A stretch of 64,000 bases of DNA from Diadema setosum (GCA_033980235.1 CM067072.1:13838371-13902370), one strand, 5' to 3'. Shown: positions 33,659 to 46,167, counted from the first letter of the stretch. The notes: generated by a model not told the origin, from the letters alone. Numbers and translations are program-made.

Positions 33659-36600
33659 ACACAACACAATACACACAGGAAGTGACTCATGCTAATCTGC
33701 GTGGTTTTGAACTGGTTAAGCTTTAGTTTTAGTTTGTTTTATTTCTCCACTAGTACAAATGAAATCACTCCGACAAGATTAACAATTTTCTCGTCAAAAT
33801 ATTTACAAGAGTACGCTGAAGAAATATGTACAATAGCATGTATGACATGCGTAATTTATATTTCATCTCTTTTTCAAAGGTATTTAGGTGGAGGAGACCG
33901 TTATCGATCGCCTGACTAGGATAACTGTTTGTTTTATAGGCAGGCCGGCGAAGTAACTGGTAAGGGTGTATCATTAAACATTCAGTCCGAAAATCATGAT
34001 TAGATAAGACTCTACACTGATTGAAGGGGGGGGGGGGGGAGGGGAGAGAGACGTGTGATGGATGTTAAACTCTCTAGCATACACTATCATGACTATCGAA
34101 CATGTTTGGATAGCGCGGGATGGCGTCACCAACCATGAACATTACTTCCAAAGGCTTTCCATCAAACTCGCAGTTTTCAAATTAGCCTTGCTCTGATTAT
34201 GTAGTTACAGTTTGTAGTTATTGTACCTATGCCTTTGTTTAAATCAGGCCCGTTAATATCCGACGTGCTGTCTTGATAAAACAAATAATGAACGGTTCGC
34301 TTTCGCGCAATTGTGTGAGATTCCTTATCAGGCGAAAGCTTGATGTAGTTGAATAGAGTATTATATATTTTTTTTTGCCTATTCACGACTGTAAATAAAA
34401 TGGACCGTCCCCATCCCTAAGAAATTACTTTCTCCTACAGAGATATTACAAATGATTTGGGGGGAAAGGTTCATGCAAAACCAGCATTCGCTTACTGGAT
34501 AAGGAAAACCAAGCTGCTGCATGTGATTGATGACGGTGGATTTCTCTACATAATGAACTTCTATTTCAAGCCTCGGCAAGCTTTCACGTGAATTAAGGGA
34601 CTAAATACTTGTTTCGGCGTAGACTCACAAGACACGTGAATTTTCTTTTCTTTTCTTTTCTTAAAAGAAAAAATGAAAATGTAGTTTATTTTTATGGACC
34701 TCTGAGCGGGATTTGAACAGAAGCATCCCTGGCAAATGTTAAGATTGAAGTAAAAAAAGAATGGTTTATTGTGTACACGAGGTATGAGAGGCATGGATTT
34801 TTCCTGGATGAGTATGTATTGTTAAATGGACTGTGCAGTACTGGCTGAGGTGAGAATTCAGCTTGTAACGTTTTGCGAGATATTTAGAAACAACTCTATT
34901 TTAATGTTAATGAGCATACAATTCTAAGAGGAATCAAACATTAATCTTTATTTGATGAAAATCGGTTATGAAATGACTGAGATATCTAAAAAATAAGGTA
35001 AAACAAAGACCTCCTAATAAAAGTCGTGGCATGTCAATTTTATTAGGATCGCTTGTTTGATATCTCAGCCAGTCCAAGACCAATTTTCATCAAATAAACC
35101 TTGAATTCTGCTTGAAATTACATGCTCTTTCATATTTCATTTGAGGAATAAAGGTTTCTCGTTATCTCACCCTGATTCCTCACCTCAACTAGTACTGTAC
35201 AGTCCCTTTAAATTCTTATTATGATGTTTATATTTTGCATACGTGTCCCTATGAAGAATGTGTTTACCGGCATGAGACCTGAGGCTATATTTCATTAAAA
35301 AGTTGCCAAGATGATGGACAAATCTTGCTGCAATCGTAAATGCATGTGGTAATGCGTTTCTTGTTTTCTGAGTATCCGTTGGTACGGGAAGTTGCTATTT
35401 TAGCAAGAATTATCGTAACATCTTTTTTTTTTTTTTTAATGAAATAATACCTCGCAAGTTGTGGCTCTTATACCCCTCCTTCATTATTGAAGAAGTTGAT
35501 CGCAAAGTGTCTTAAATCCATTCATTTTAATTTGAGATATTTGCGATTGAAGCTGCTAAAAACAAAGGAAATAAATGATATGAAACTGTGGGATATTCTT
35601 AATCATAAATTCAAGAATATTCCTTGTTATGTAACAAGTGAGGTATCACCGGAAATGTTTTATTTTGCTCTATCTGATGATAGAATTACTTTAAAATGTC
35701 TAAATTTTGAAACTTAAACTTGTTTTGCGATCAAACTTGTTTTGCGATCAAATTTGTTTTGCGATCAATTTCTCGATCTCTTCTATTGAACGGCTCCTTC
35801 TACAGGCCGTGGCCTCGGCTGACCGGCTGATCGTACCCGAGCGCCTGGTGTGCCGGCGGGAAGATGTCAGTAGCATCTCTTGGCTATCCGGAATCTACAT
35901 CTTTAAAGGCATCCTCCTCCTCTTTGGCCTCTTTCTAGGTAAGATTTTAGATTTGGGACACCAGATACTCCTCTCCTCTCCCCTCTTTCTTGTTAATGAG
36001 ATGGTATAGTGTTAGTTGAGATGATGATTCAGCTTATAACTTTTTGCGAGATATTTAGAAACCACTTTATGAAATGTTAAAGAGCATAAAATTCTAAGGG
36101 GAATTTAAATTTATTTGATGAAAAGCGGTTTTGAAATGGCTGAGATATCCAAAAACAAAGCGTCCCACCTTTTATTAGTTTGTGTTGGAAATCTTGGCCA
36201 TTTCAAAACTAATTTTCATCAAATAAACCTTGAATTCCTCTTAAAATTGTATGCTCTTTCATATTTCATTAAAAATTTTCTCATTACCTCACAGCAAAAA
36301 GTCGGAAACCAGAATCCCCATCTCAATCAAATCTATATCATCCCTTTAATGTCATGATGCTGCTTGCTAAACAGAGCCTATGCTCACCTGAGGTCCTCAT
36401 CTCCTGGCATCTTACGGGATTCCAACTATCATTTCCATCTGAATTTCAGTTTCCAACTCGTTTCCAACTTCAAACGCAATTTAAATTTCTAATTCTGTTT
36501 CAATTTAAATTTCGATTTCAATGTTGGTTTCTATTTCAGTTTCAAAAATTCAAATTTATTACTGCAACTTTTTCAAGAATGTACGGCACAAACAAGATTG

Positions 36601-39299
36601 CAATGGTAATACACGTATATTGTTTCTACGGATTTTTTTTTTTAATCAAATCAAGTTTTCAAGGAAATATCTAATTCTGCAAATATCTATTGAATAATTT
36701 GAATACAAGATACAGTGTAGTGTGTGATACTCTTCCTCCTGTGACTTCTTGTATGTGTGTTCCCGTTTGTCTTTGTATACAATTCTGTATCTTTGCGAAA
36801 AGAAGATATACAATGCTCTGACAATGAAATTGGCCGTTATGATAATAACAGTACTTGAAAACTGCGGCTACGTCGGGATCTAATACATCTTGTTGATAAA
36901 AAGAGCTAATAGGGAGCTTTAGATTTTAGACGCGCGGACGTTCAAAGAGAAAAAAACATGATCTGAGTGTGCGCAGTAACTTGATCCGCGCTACTGCGCA
37001 CGCTCAGATCGTGTTTTTTCTCTTTGAACGTCCGCGCGTTTAAAATCTAAAGCTCCCTAATGATAATTATGATGACGTCAAAAACGTATAACAGGTAACG
37101 GTCTATAGGGCTTTTTACACTTGTAAAATTTTGCTTAGCCCCGGACCAACGGTGGGGCTAAGGGGGGGGCCTTAGCCCCACCGTTGGTACGGGACTATCC
37201 TTAGCCCACTTTCTGTTTACACTCGTTTTTGCCAAAGTGGGCTAGCCCCACCGATAGTACGGTACTATCTGGCCCTGCAAAATAGCAGGGGTTAGCACCG
37301 CAATTGCGGTGCTAGCACCGCAATTGCGGTGCCAAGCAAGTGAGTGTAAACAGAACGAAAAAATAATCCTGGGCTAAGCGACGGAGACGAAGTCCGACCC
37401 TCACTGACCAATCAGAAACGAGGTAGTCAAGTGCTGCCGGTGCGTGCGTGTACGTGTACAGTACACAGCGTAATTATGAATATTCATGTGGTTTGGAAAG
37501 TCCGGGGCTAAGAAATACAAGTGTAAAAAGGTCAGTTTTCTCCTTAGCCCCGGACAAGAGATAGTACGGGACTAATTGGCAAGTGTAAAAAGCTGAAAAA
37601 ATTGGTACGGGACTAACGATAGTCCTGGGTCAGAGAAAGTCCGGGGTTAAGAAACACAAGTGTAAAAAGCCCTTATTAAGACAAAGTTTCTGCTTTGTTA
37701 GTTTTGTTTCGTTTTGTTGTTCTTGAAGATAACGAAAGTGTGGAGAAACAATGTCATATAGGGGGAGGAGGTTGAACATAATAATAGAATGACATTTCAT
37801 TTTCATTTCGTGTCGTTTATTTCATTTCCAGCAATACAAAACATTCACATAAGCATGATAACATAATATCAATACAATGTAGAAAAATACTGTGAAACTG
37901 GCAATACAACGCATCACTTTGTGATGAAATCAATTTAATATTAAAGTTGCAGGAAATGGAGGAGACGTGTTGAAAAGCCAAGCTTGTATTTTGCAGTCTC
38001 TTCATGGACAATATAACTAATAATTACTGAATAAAACTAAGGAAGCTCGTTGCTTGGACAAAAAAGAAACACGCACACACACATACATACCTATACAATC
38101 AAACAAACGGACAGACAAACAAGGAAGCTCTCCTGTGAAAGAAAAAGAGAAAGAGAGAAAGAAAAAATCGGAGTGAAAGAAAAGAAGGAAAGAAGAAAAG
38201 ACACGCTATTAGAATGATGGTCGTTAATCAGGTTTTTAACTTTACTGTCCATTTCTTGAACGATAAAGGGCTCTGTGTATGTAGGCCTGCGTGGCATTAT
38301 CTATCATAATATTATTAATCAGGCTTCATTCTCTTTTACGAGGACAAGTTATAAATACACCAAGCAATCCGCGGCAGTGTGACCATAAATGTGTTCTTAA
38401 TGATGCGAAAAGTTTCATCGCAAAAAGAGTTAACCCCATTCTTGTCATTTGAGGTATTTGCGACTAAATCTGATATAGATACAAAGAAAATATCAGGGAA
38501 ATATGATATAATTTTAAATTTAACTTCACGAATATTGAGTTTTCTTATTATGGTACTAGTTAGGTATCATTGGAAAGGTTATGTTGAATGATAGTTGATT
38601 AACTTTCCAACGTTTAGATATGGCGCTTAATCCGTTTTGCGACTAAAATCTTCATGTTTTCAAGAATGTTTAATGTTAACCCTGTGTTTCTCATTAATCA
38701 TTGTCATAATCAGCATATGAAACGAGGGCAGTCAAGATACGCGCTCTCAACGACGCAAAGTACATCGGCATTTCCGTCTACAACGTGTTCATCTTGTCGG
38801 CGGTAGGGGCGCTGTTCAATGTGGTGATGGACCCGGAAGACTTCACGTTGGTGTACATAGTGACCGGTCTGTGTGTCGTCATATGCGCCACTGCCACACT
38901 CTTGGTCATATTTCTACCCAAGGTATGGAGCATTTTACACCACCTACCTCTTACTCGTTTGCCGTATAAGAACAAAGTGTAATGAGCCGACAGAGTCAAA
39001 TGACATGGGGAACTCTTCCACTTAACGATGAAAACAAAGCGATGAGAAAACAACAATGAACAGGGCAAATTACTAATGACAGAAACGAATAAAATCTAAT
39101 CCGAATATTCTTCACTAGTGGATGGCAGGTTCAGGATGGGGCTTGTTTTGATGTTATTGTTTTTTTTTTGTTTTTTTTTAATGTCAAGGACCTATAGAGA
39201 ACCAACAGGCCTACTGACAATACTGAATAGCATAATGTATAACACTTCCTTAGACAGGTTATTAAGCTGCAAATTCATGTTGATTAAACGTCAGATCTC

Positions 39300-39363
<64 letters not shown>

Positions 39364-39423
39364 GTTGTTATTATTATTATTATTTTATTATTATTATTAT
39401 TATCATTATTATTATTATTATTA

Positions 39424-39475
<52 letters not shown>

Positions 39476-40883
39476 TTTTACTATTATTATGATAACTAGG
39501 CATCATGACATTTTCAGTACGTGCACGCGCAACTTTCACGTTTCTGCCCCACGTGCTCGCAGGTCATTGACGTGGTAAAGAACCCGGATGGTCCGCGGGT
39601 GTCGACACTGCCTGATGAGGGATCGAGCAATTACACCTGCCACACTACCGCGCCGGACAAAAAGAAATTCACCATCAAAACTCTCTCTGCCAAAGTTGGA
39701 GACGGGTACGTTTGTTTCCTTATCTTTATACTTGCCTTTGTTTTTCCACGACATGCATCTAGTGAAACATAACAAAATATAAGTCATCATGGACATCTAA
39801 TGCGAGCACTGACTTTAGGGTTCAGAAACATGGGTCCTAATGATACAGTAGTCTCATTTTTGCAGTCTTAGAATCCCTGACATGAAACACAAATGGTAAG
39901 TTTAGTCCATTTAAAGCGAAATAAGTCAACAGGAAAGGCTTAGGTTCAATGCAAGACTTTACTAAAATGCAACAACTGATCATTAAAGCAAGACTGCCCC
40001 CATAAATAGGAAAATGTGCATAAGATCATTTCATTATACGTGTTCATGTGGGGTCATCCCACGAGATCAAGACCCACGAGTCATACAGCTCACGAGTCAT
40101 ACAGCCCATGAGTTCGATACTAGGCAAATAAGGCCCGTGAATTCGACACTACGTATTAAAACAGCCCACGAGTTCGACATTACAACACGGGGCTTTATGT
40201 GTCGGTCTCGTGGTCCTTGTTCCCAGGGCCTTGTTTTCTCAGTGTCGAACTCATGGGCTGTGTGAATCGTGGGTTGTATATAATTCGCAGACTATAATAT
40301 GACTTATGAGCTAGCTGTATGACTCGTGGGCTGTATGATTCGTGGGTGTAGAACTCGTGACGTGCACACGTTCATCCCAGGCGCCCATGGCGTAAAAGTC
40401 TAAAATTGAATTTGCGTTAGGTGGAACTCTTCCTTTGCCTTATCATTTTCGGGTCACTATCAAACATTTTAGGCTCAATCATCGAGCAAATAAAACCTAC
40501 TTTAAAACACACACACACACACACTTCACATCGACTCTACAATAATCGAATACGAAGGATATAGTTTTTTTTTTTAATCAAGTATTTAACAAAATGATTA
40601 AGTGAATATTGTATTCGAGGGAGTTGAAGAACTGTGTGGTGGTAACATCATATGTCGAATGTATACGAGTTGTCTCATGTATACATTGTTATACAAATAC
40701 GTATATATCACTTTTCCGTGTAAACTATTTGACTAGTCAATAACAACATTTTTAATATGGTTTATGAAAGGCAAATGGGCGTAACGATTGCTGTCATGAC
40801 AACCGATCTCGTTTCTCCACAGAGAGTCGTCGATGCCGCCCTCCGCGGCCATGGAAAACTCTTCCAGGGATGCATGGAATTAG
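30806..40883 (+). CDS. GABA-B receptor-like class C GPCR, 3' part (6-exon model)
   Basis: Exons 30806-30913, 33217-33339, 35806-35938, 38714-38922, 39563-39705 and 40823-40883 join in phase into 258 codons plus stop. They encode TM3 to TM7 and the cytoplasmic tail of a metabotropic GABA-B receptor, a heptahelical receptor that signals through Gi/o at the plasma membrane. Recognised features: GFTLAFGAMFSKT before RVH in TM3; DVQLVAMVGGFVLID in TM4; an ECL2 cysteine (LVC) before the TM5 segment YIFKGILLLFG; RALNDAKYIGISVYN entering TM6; and FLPK ending TM7. It looks nearest to the subunit-2 type, judged from memory. The tail after TM7 is only about 67 residues and lacks the long coiled coil of vertebrate subunits. 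Exons for the Venus-flytrap domain, TM1 and TM2 were not found in the 30.8 kb upstream. Confidence 0.9.
33217..33339 (+). CDS. GABA-B receptor-like, exon with TM4
   Basis: Forty-one codons in phase 0, SVKDVQLVAMVGGFVLID onward to TMRFESS. The acceptor is ATCTCTAG at 33216, preferred over CAG at 33220 because it alone is in phase with the previous exon. The donor is GTAAGT. It encodes TM4 and the start of the second extracellular loop. Confidence 0.9.
33631..33675. repeat. (CA)n microsatellite
   Basis: CA repeats decaying into CAACA, in a GABA-B-like intron. Confidence 0.9.
34822..35212. mobile_element. MITE family A copy 4
   Basis: TTAAATGGACTGTGCAGTAC at left, TACTGTACAGTCCCTTTAAA at right; central GATCCTAATAAAA-type inverted segment. 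It lies in the intron between the TM4 and TM5 exons of the GABA-B-like gene. Confidence 0.8.
35721..35772. repeat. 17-base repeat CTTGTTTTGCGATCAAA, three copies
   Basis: Three consecutive copies end about 35 bases before the TM5 exon acceptor of the GABA-B-like gene. Confidence 0.85.
35806..35938 (+). CDS. GABA-B receptor-like, exon with ECL2 and TM5
   Basis: Phase 0 in, phase 1 out. AVASADRLIVPERLVCRRED is extracellular loop 2, whose Cys fits the conserved class C disulfide to TM3. ISWLSGIYIFKGILLLFGLF is the TM5 region. The acceptor CTCCTTCTACAG lies directly after three copies of a 17-base repeat at about 35721-35772. Confidence 0.92.
35998..36349. mobile_element. MITE family A copy 5
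   Basis: Left end GAGATGGTATAGTGTTAGTT and right end ATATCATCCCTTTAA, with the shared TTTTTGCGAGATATTTAGAA interior. Starts 60 bases after the TM5 exon. Confidence 0.7.
36910..37059. mobile_element. Foldback element, 150 bases
   Basis: Two arms of about 68 bases starting TAGGGAGCTTTAGATTTTA are near-perfect inverses around a short AACTTGATCCGCGC centre. TA at both borders fits a TA target. No coding capacity. Confidence 0.85.
37107..37673. mobile_element. MITE with AGGGCTTTTTACACTTG terminal inverted repeats
   Basis: Exact 17-base ends face each other at 37107 and 37673. The interior repeats TTAGCCCC and GGTACGGGACTA blocks in both orientations, with GGTGCTAGCACCGCAATTGC palindromes near 37290-37335. 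No frame of note. Confidence 0.85.
38714..38922 (+). CDS. GABA-B receptor-like, exon with ICL3, TM6 and TM7
   Basis: Completes GCA from the previous exon and encodes YETRAVKIRALNDAKYIG (third intracellular loop, G-protein contact region in known GABA-B receptors). VYNVFILSAVGALFNVV is TM6 and LVYIVTGLCVVICATATLLV is TM7, ending at FLPK|GTATGG. Strong family resemblance. Confidence 0.93.
39299..39490. repeat. (ATT)n microsatellite, about 190 bases
   Basis: Interrupted ATT trinucleotide run in the intron before the GABA-B-like C-tail exon. Open frames across it are repeat artefacts. Confidence 0.97.
39563..39705 (+). CDS. GABA-B receptor-like, C-tail exon
   Basis: Starts VIDVVKNPDGPRVSTLP after TGCTCGCAG and ends at GACGG|GTACGT. 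It encodes a polar cytoplasmic tail with KKKFTIKTLSAKVGDG. No coiled-coil heptads are visible. It follows a long (ATT)n microsatellite in the intron. Confidence 0.85.
40051..40378. mobile_element. CACGAGT palindromic repeat, copy 1
   Basis: Begins GGGTCATCCCACGAGATCAA and ends with CTCGTGACGTGCAC then TTCATCCC. The left half repeats CACGAGTCATACAGC and GAGTTCGACA; the right half carries their inverses (GCTGTATGACTCGTG). A second copy is at 58675-58921. Confidence 0.8.
40823..40883 (+). CDS. GABA-B receptor-like, probable terminal exon
   Basis: After GTTTCTCCACAG the phase-2 entry completes Gly and encodes ESSMPPSAAMENSSRDAWN, then TAG at 40881-40883. The acceptor is good and the phase correct. 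The protein end could also come from an alternative exon further right. An AATAAA at 41749-41754 is a candidate polyadenylation signal for this transcript. Confidence 0.65.
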
Positions 40884-41775
40884 GGAGTTGGTAGATGAGG
40901 GCGACAAACACCAATATTGATTACTGTATAAGGGTCAGAAAACGTTCCCTTGAGGATTGATCAAGACAATGCAGAAGTTGGGTAAATCGTTTAAAAGAAA
41001 AGAAAAACAGAGAAGAAAATAAGAAGAGAGGGATGCCAGCTTCAAAGTCATCCAGTTAGTGAGCTACCTCATCCAGGTGAGAATGACTTCTTTTACAAAA
41101 TCCTCTCCTTTTTGGAAGGCAGATGGGCAAGCTCACGTCTGCACATTTGGAGGAAAGACGACAGTTTCCGCTCATAGCTGAGTCAAAAATTGGCACGGAC
41201 ATTAATCTGCCTTTTGAAGATATGTAAGCGGAGTATGAACAGAACTCTTCTCACTTGGACATATAATCTTGACAGAAGTGAAAACAAAAAGTTGATATAC
41301 TTAGACACCAAGCACAATAGACGTTGGTATTTTGTGTCTTTCACATAATTTGTTTTTTCACACATGTCCTTATTGGAAATTGTTCATAGATGTTAGATAA
41401 GAAGGTTGGACAGAGCTTCATAGGAAAAAAATGGAAAGATATTATATGTGTATATAATTATAAATCATTTATCGTCTCGTCGTGACGAGTTACCATATCA
41501 CTATTCTGACTCTTATAAATATCACATAGTACACCAAACGTAATGAACAATATATTGTGAAATCGTCTTTCATTTTGTGGTAACTGTGGTGCAAAGAATG
41601 ATCGAAGCGACTAGTCGCTTTCCCCGAGTATCCACATTTAATGATGCTGATGACTACGTAGTCACTTCCTTCCTTCCTTTCTTTTTTCTTTTTTTTTTTG
41701 TCTTCATCGGGAAACCACAGCAATTTATGTTTCGTTCGATTTTCACAAAATAAACTTCAACTAGAACCAAAGCTC
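40884..41775 (+). other. Probable 3' UTR of the GABA-B-like gene
   Basis: Non-coding stretch from the TAG to just past AATAAA at 41749-41754. No competing open frame is convincing. The boundary is inferred from the signal only. Confidence 0.4.
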
Positions 41776-43849
41776 ATCAAAATCAATGCAAACGTAGCAA
41801 ATGCATAGCTGCACTATTCTACGGGAATATCACGTACTTTTTATTTTTTGTTTGTCCAGTAGAGTAGAACACTAAAGCAAAGGTAGAAACACTTTGAATA
41901 CATTTGAACTTTATACATTTTGAGTGCGTGCAATCTATTCACGTCCACTGCACGGGCAAAAATATTCTTGTTGTGTCTTATATATAGTCTTACTCTTATA
42001 GTCTTATAGTCTTACTGTGTTATCATATTTAAACACCACAGCACAACCGCGCCAAAATGAATTTGCTATCGCACACAAACGAGCTGCCGATGGTACTGAG
42101 GCAGTTAATATAATGTCAGTCATGTCACCTTGAGGAGAGTTATATCAAAACTTTCAGGCGATAGAGACGTGAGAGAGAATTGTTGAGAAAACGAGTGTGG
42201 TCTTTGGTCTCTGTATCTCTATCTTTCTTATTACTCCCCCCCCCCCCTCCTCTCTCTCTCTATTTCTTGTTCTGTAACATCTCTTCCTTCTATTTGCATA
42301 TCATATCACTTTTGGGTCTATATAACCTGACAGTTTTTCTTTTTTTTTTTTATTAAGTCAGAATGTTATTTTCTTTCTGTCTGTCATGTCATATCTCCGC
42401 TATAATACGTCAATATATAAAATGCTGGATTGATCTAACTCACTTCGGTATTTCTTTCTGTAATTCCTCTACCCGTTTTTCTCTATTCAATAGGGTACCT
42501 GTCTACCAATGTCCTATCTCTGCACTTTGTAGCATCTGTCGTTCTGTTAGTATGTCTTTCTTTATGTCATGCGATATCATTGTTAATTTTCAGTATAATT
42601 ATAATAATGTTCAATGTATTACAGTGTTGTAAACTAGTGATGTGAAGAAGATATCAACCCGTGGGGTGGAAAAAAGTAATGCAAATTCACCACCCCCCCC
42701 CCCCGCACCTTTACCACCATCACCAAAGAATACAGAGAGATAACGTCTACCATATTGATGCAAAATAATGCGAACGACTTGAGTAACCCTTTCTGCACTA
42801 GGTACTTTGTGTAGGTGTTTACAACGCTTTGGGGTATCCTATAGGTCTGTCGGTATTCAAAGCACGCAAAGGGTTAAAGGGAAGAGAAACCCCCAAACTA
42901 CGTATATATGAATTGAGTACATGAGCAGAAGTGGTTGTAGAACGCACAAGTGAAGTTTCAGGAAAATCGGACACTCCGTTCAAAAGTTATGAATTGTTGA
43001 AGTTTTGGAACAGCTATTCCTGGCTAAAAGAAGCGTACATCAATTCGTGATGTCATATATAGCATGACATCAAAATGAAATATAAAAGGGGAATACAACG
43101 TATTTTAATTTTTCTAGCATATGGGAAGAGCACTTGGTTTATCTCTTTCAGACGGCAGTGGGAAATGATACTACCTCCAGTTTATGTTAGTAACAAATGA
43201 AATGAATGTGTACTTTATATGAAAAAAAAATGTAGAGTTCTATTCATATTTGGATATGATGTAAACAACAGAATGTTCTTGATAAACTAGCTGTAAAATT
43301 GAATTTTTTTTTTTTGGTTTTTTTTTTATTTCTGCTTCATTTTATTCCCTTTCATATTCATCACATTCTGTTTCATTTCTGTTTAGTTTCAATTCGATTG
43401 ATTTTACATTTTATTATATACTTTATCTGATCTTAATCTGATGTACTGTGATGTTACTTTAATTATTCCCTTCTTTTTTTTCTCTTCCACTCCATCTCAG
43501 TTCGCTTGTTTTCTTTTTTTATTTCCTGTCACCTTCTTTCATTTTATTTATTTCATTTCATATCTATACAATTTTATTTCATTTTACACTTTCTTTTCAA
43601 ACAAACTTTCAAGCAAGACGCAGGGACGAGACATATATTTCCGTACATATTTCTTGTAGACAGAGTGTTGATTTGTATTTTCAAGATATGCGTATTATTC
43701 GGTGAATAAAAATCTAAACAAATGACTCCAACATCAACGTGCAGTGCTTTACAGTACAATCTAACATCACGTTCACACGATCTTTGATGAAAGCAGAATG
43801 AAATCAAACAAGCAGAATGGTGGAAGATTTACTTGTTTAATCAAATTGT
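41776..43849. other. Non-coding stretch
   Basis: Pyrimidine-rich tracts, short C and T runs (42235, 42690, 43300) and one MITE-like left end at about 42893 (GTTAAAGGGAAGAGAAACCC) without a matching right end. No gene seen. Confidence 0.4.
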
Positions 43850-44315
43850 ACGTGAAATGATAAGTAACTTTATTTCAAAATTGGACATGAAATGGAAAAA
43901 CGATTTTATTTCAAATTGGACATGAAATGAGAAAGTAACTCTATTTCAAATTGGACATGATATGAGACATTAACTGTATTTCAAAGTTGCACATGATATG
44001 AGACAGCAGCTTTATTTTAGATTGCACATACATGAAATAAGAAAGGATCTTTATTTCAAATTGGACATAGAGTGAGAAAGTAACTTAATTTTACATGTTT
44101 GCATGAAATGAAAATGTAATTTTATCTAAAAAAGACACATGAAATCAGAAAGTAACCTTTTTTTTTTAAAAATAGCACATGAAATGAGAAGGTAACTTTA
44201 TTTCAAATTGGACATGAAATGAAAAAGTCACTTTATTTCAATTTGGACATGAAATGAGAAAGTATCTTCATTTCAAATTTGGACATAAATGAGAAAGTAA
44301 CTTTATTTGTCAAAT
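43850..44315. repeat. Minisatellite, about 12 units of about 37 bases
   Basis: The repeated unit is near ACATGAAATGAGAAAGTAACTTTATTTCAAATTGG in overlapping words (GGACATGAAATGAGAAAGTA). Units are diverged; no frame is open across it. Confidence 0.85.
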
Positions 44316-44521
44316 CTGAAAATCAACAACATATTACCTCCCCCTCCACAGCAATTGGAAAAATTGTTGTGGTATAACAGCACGGCAATAACATGCCGCG
44401 AAAGATTAAAGATAATATTCTGATAAATTCCATTTAAAATTGTAAAAATATGTAAGGCAGATTATTTAGTGAGATCGATTGCAGACTCGTGAGGCGATGA
44501 CGGCATTACCTCATCTGCATA

Positions 44522-44524
44522 ATG

Positions 44525-44573
<49 letters not shown>

Positions 44574-44590
44574 TAATAATAATAACAAAT
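44522..44590. repeat. (AAT)n microsatellite
   Basis: About 20 AAT units with GATAAT interruptions at both ends. Confidence 0.95.
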
Positions 44591-44963
44591 TCTTATCAAT
44601 GCGCTTTACAAACAAATTATAACGTAATACAAAATACAACCAAAAAAAAAAAATCCATCTTTAATTTGCGACCAAAATCACAGTTTTCTTAAATATTGCA
44701 AACAAAATTGTATATAATTTTTTTTTCACTCTACGTCTGATACTAATATACCGCTTTACCTTCTTGTTTACGTTTGTTTACCAAAATGTTTGAGAAAGTT
44801 TTTTGTTTGACATAATTCATAATAACGAAGGAATTACTGTGATATATATACATAATACAAAAATATATATCCAGCAATTTGGATAAACAGTGATTATCGT
44901 TTCCACTTTGATTGTGTTTATTCGTCCGCTTGGCATGCATGCACGCAGTGACATGGTATGGTG

Positions 44964-45062
44964 CAGGGGCGGATCCAGGAATTCCGTAAAGAGGGGGCGT
45001 GTTTGCAAAATTAAAGGGGGGGGGGCGTACGCCGGTTGAGGTCCTCCCTGGATCCGCCCCTG
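44964..45062. mobile_element. Small MITE with CAGGGGCGGATCCAGG ends
   Basis: Exact 16-base terminal inverted repeats enclose 67 bases including a G10 run. TGGTG directly outside both ends looks like a 5-base target duplication. Confidence 0.8.
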
Positions 45063-46010
45063 TGGTGAAATTCAGAATGAATGTCGTTTGTTTTGAGTGT
45101 TTGCAGTTTTCTGCGTGGGATTGTGTGACGTTTGTGTACGCGTATAAAGTTGCGAAAATACATCGCGTGCATGCGTGGACCATGCAGGTGCAAGTGCGGG
45201 CGTCTCCAGAAATTACGTTTGAAGAAGAAACGGACATGAACATTGTTTTTGTCATGTTGTAATTTCATCTATGCTAATTATTTTTATTCTGGGTTGAATT
45301 ATCGGATAAGTTTGGCGTCGTCCATTACTCACTGCTGACTGACCTATACCTCGTCTACTATCAGACTGCAGCTCTTAGATTAATAGCGCCACCATTAGCT
45401 CTGCGGCAGGAACGTGACAGTCTATGTATGTTCGAGCTGAATCCCAAACCAACGGTGTATCTCGCTAGAGTTGCAATTTGGTAAACCCCTCAAAATTTAA
45501 ACAAGTCTAGTTGAAGCTGAACAACAACCAACGTCGACATAGTAATCTAAAACATTTACGCCACCATGAATACCTGCAGATGGAGCTGAAAACGAAACAA
45601 CGACACCAACAATTAAAGTGTTTACGAGAAAGTGGATTCATAGGAAATCTCAGACGGGGAAACGAGAATTCAATGCAATCGGCAAAATTGAATGTCATGT
45701 CCTTGTTGTCTGGGTAGAAAAAAAGGGTTTGTGTCTAAGGAGAAATGCAGGATGGGAAGTAACCTTGTTCGAGACACTTAAAGTGAAGAATCCATTCCAA
45801 CTAACAGTAGAAATATCAAATGAATGGTGAATGTTTCGTGAGAATCGTACAGGGAATAAGAAAGTTATGAAACGGTTTAAGTTTCATAACTTTGCATCAA
45901 ACAACTGGATCATCAGTCTCGACCACATAACATGCAAATTACGGTATACTGTGATGTCATCACTTCACAACTCTCTCTCTCTCTCTCTCTCTCTCTCCTG
46001 TTACCTACAA

Positions 46011-46167
46011 TTAAAGGGATGGTATATCATTGGTTGAGGTGAAATAGTATAGTAGCGGTTGAGGTGAGCATAATATTTACTAAAATATTCTGTAAACTTA
46101 TCTCTTATAGTATGTTTTGTGATGTAATTTATGTATTTAATTTCTGTAAAATATATGTTTGTATGTT

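Noticed and set aside
39118..39539. Long frames rich in Ile, Leu or Asn
   Set aside because: Translation of an (ATT)n microsatellite.
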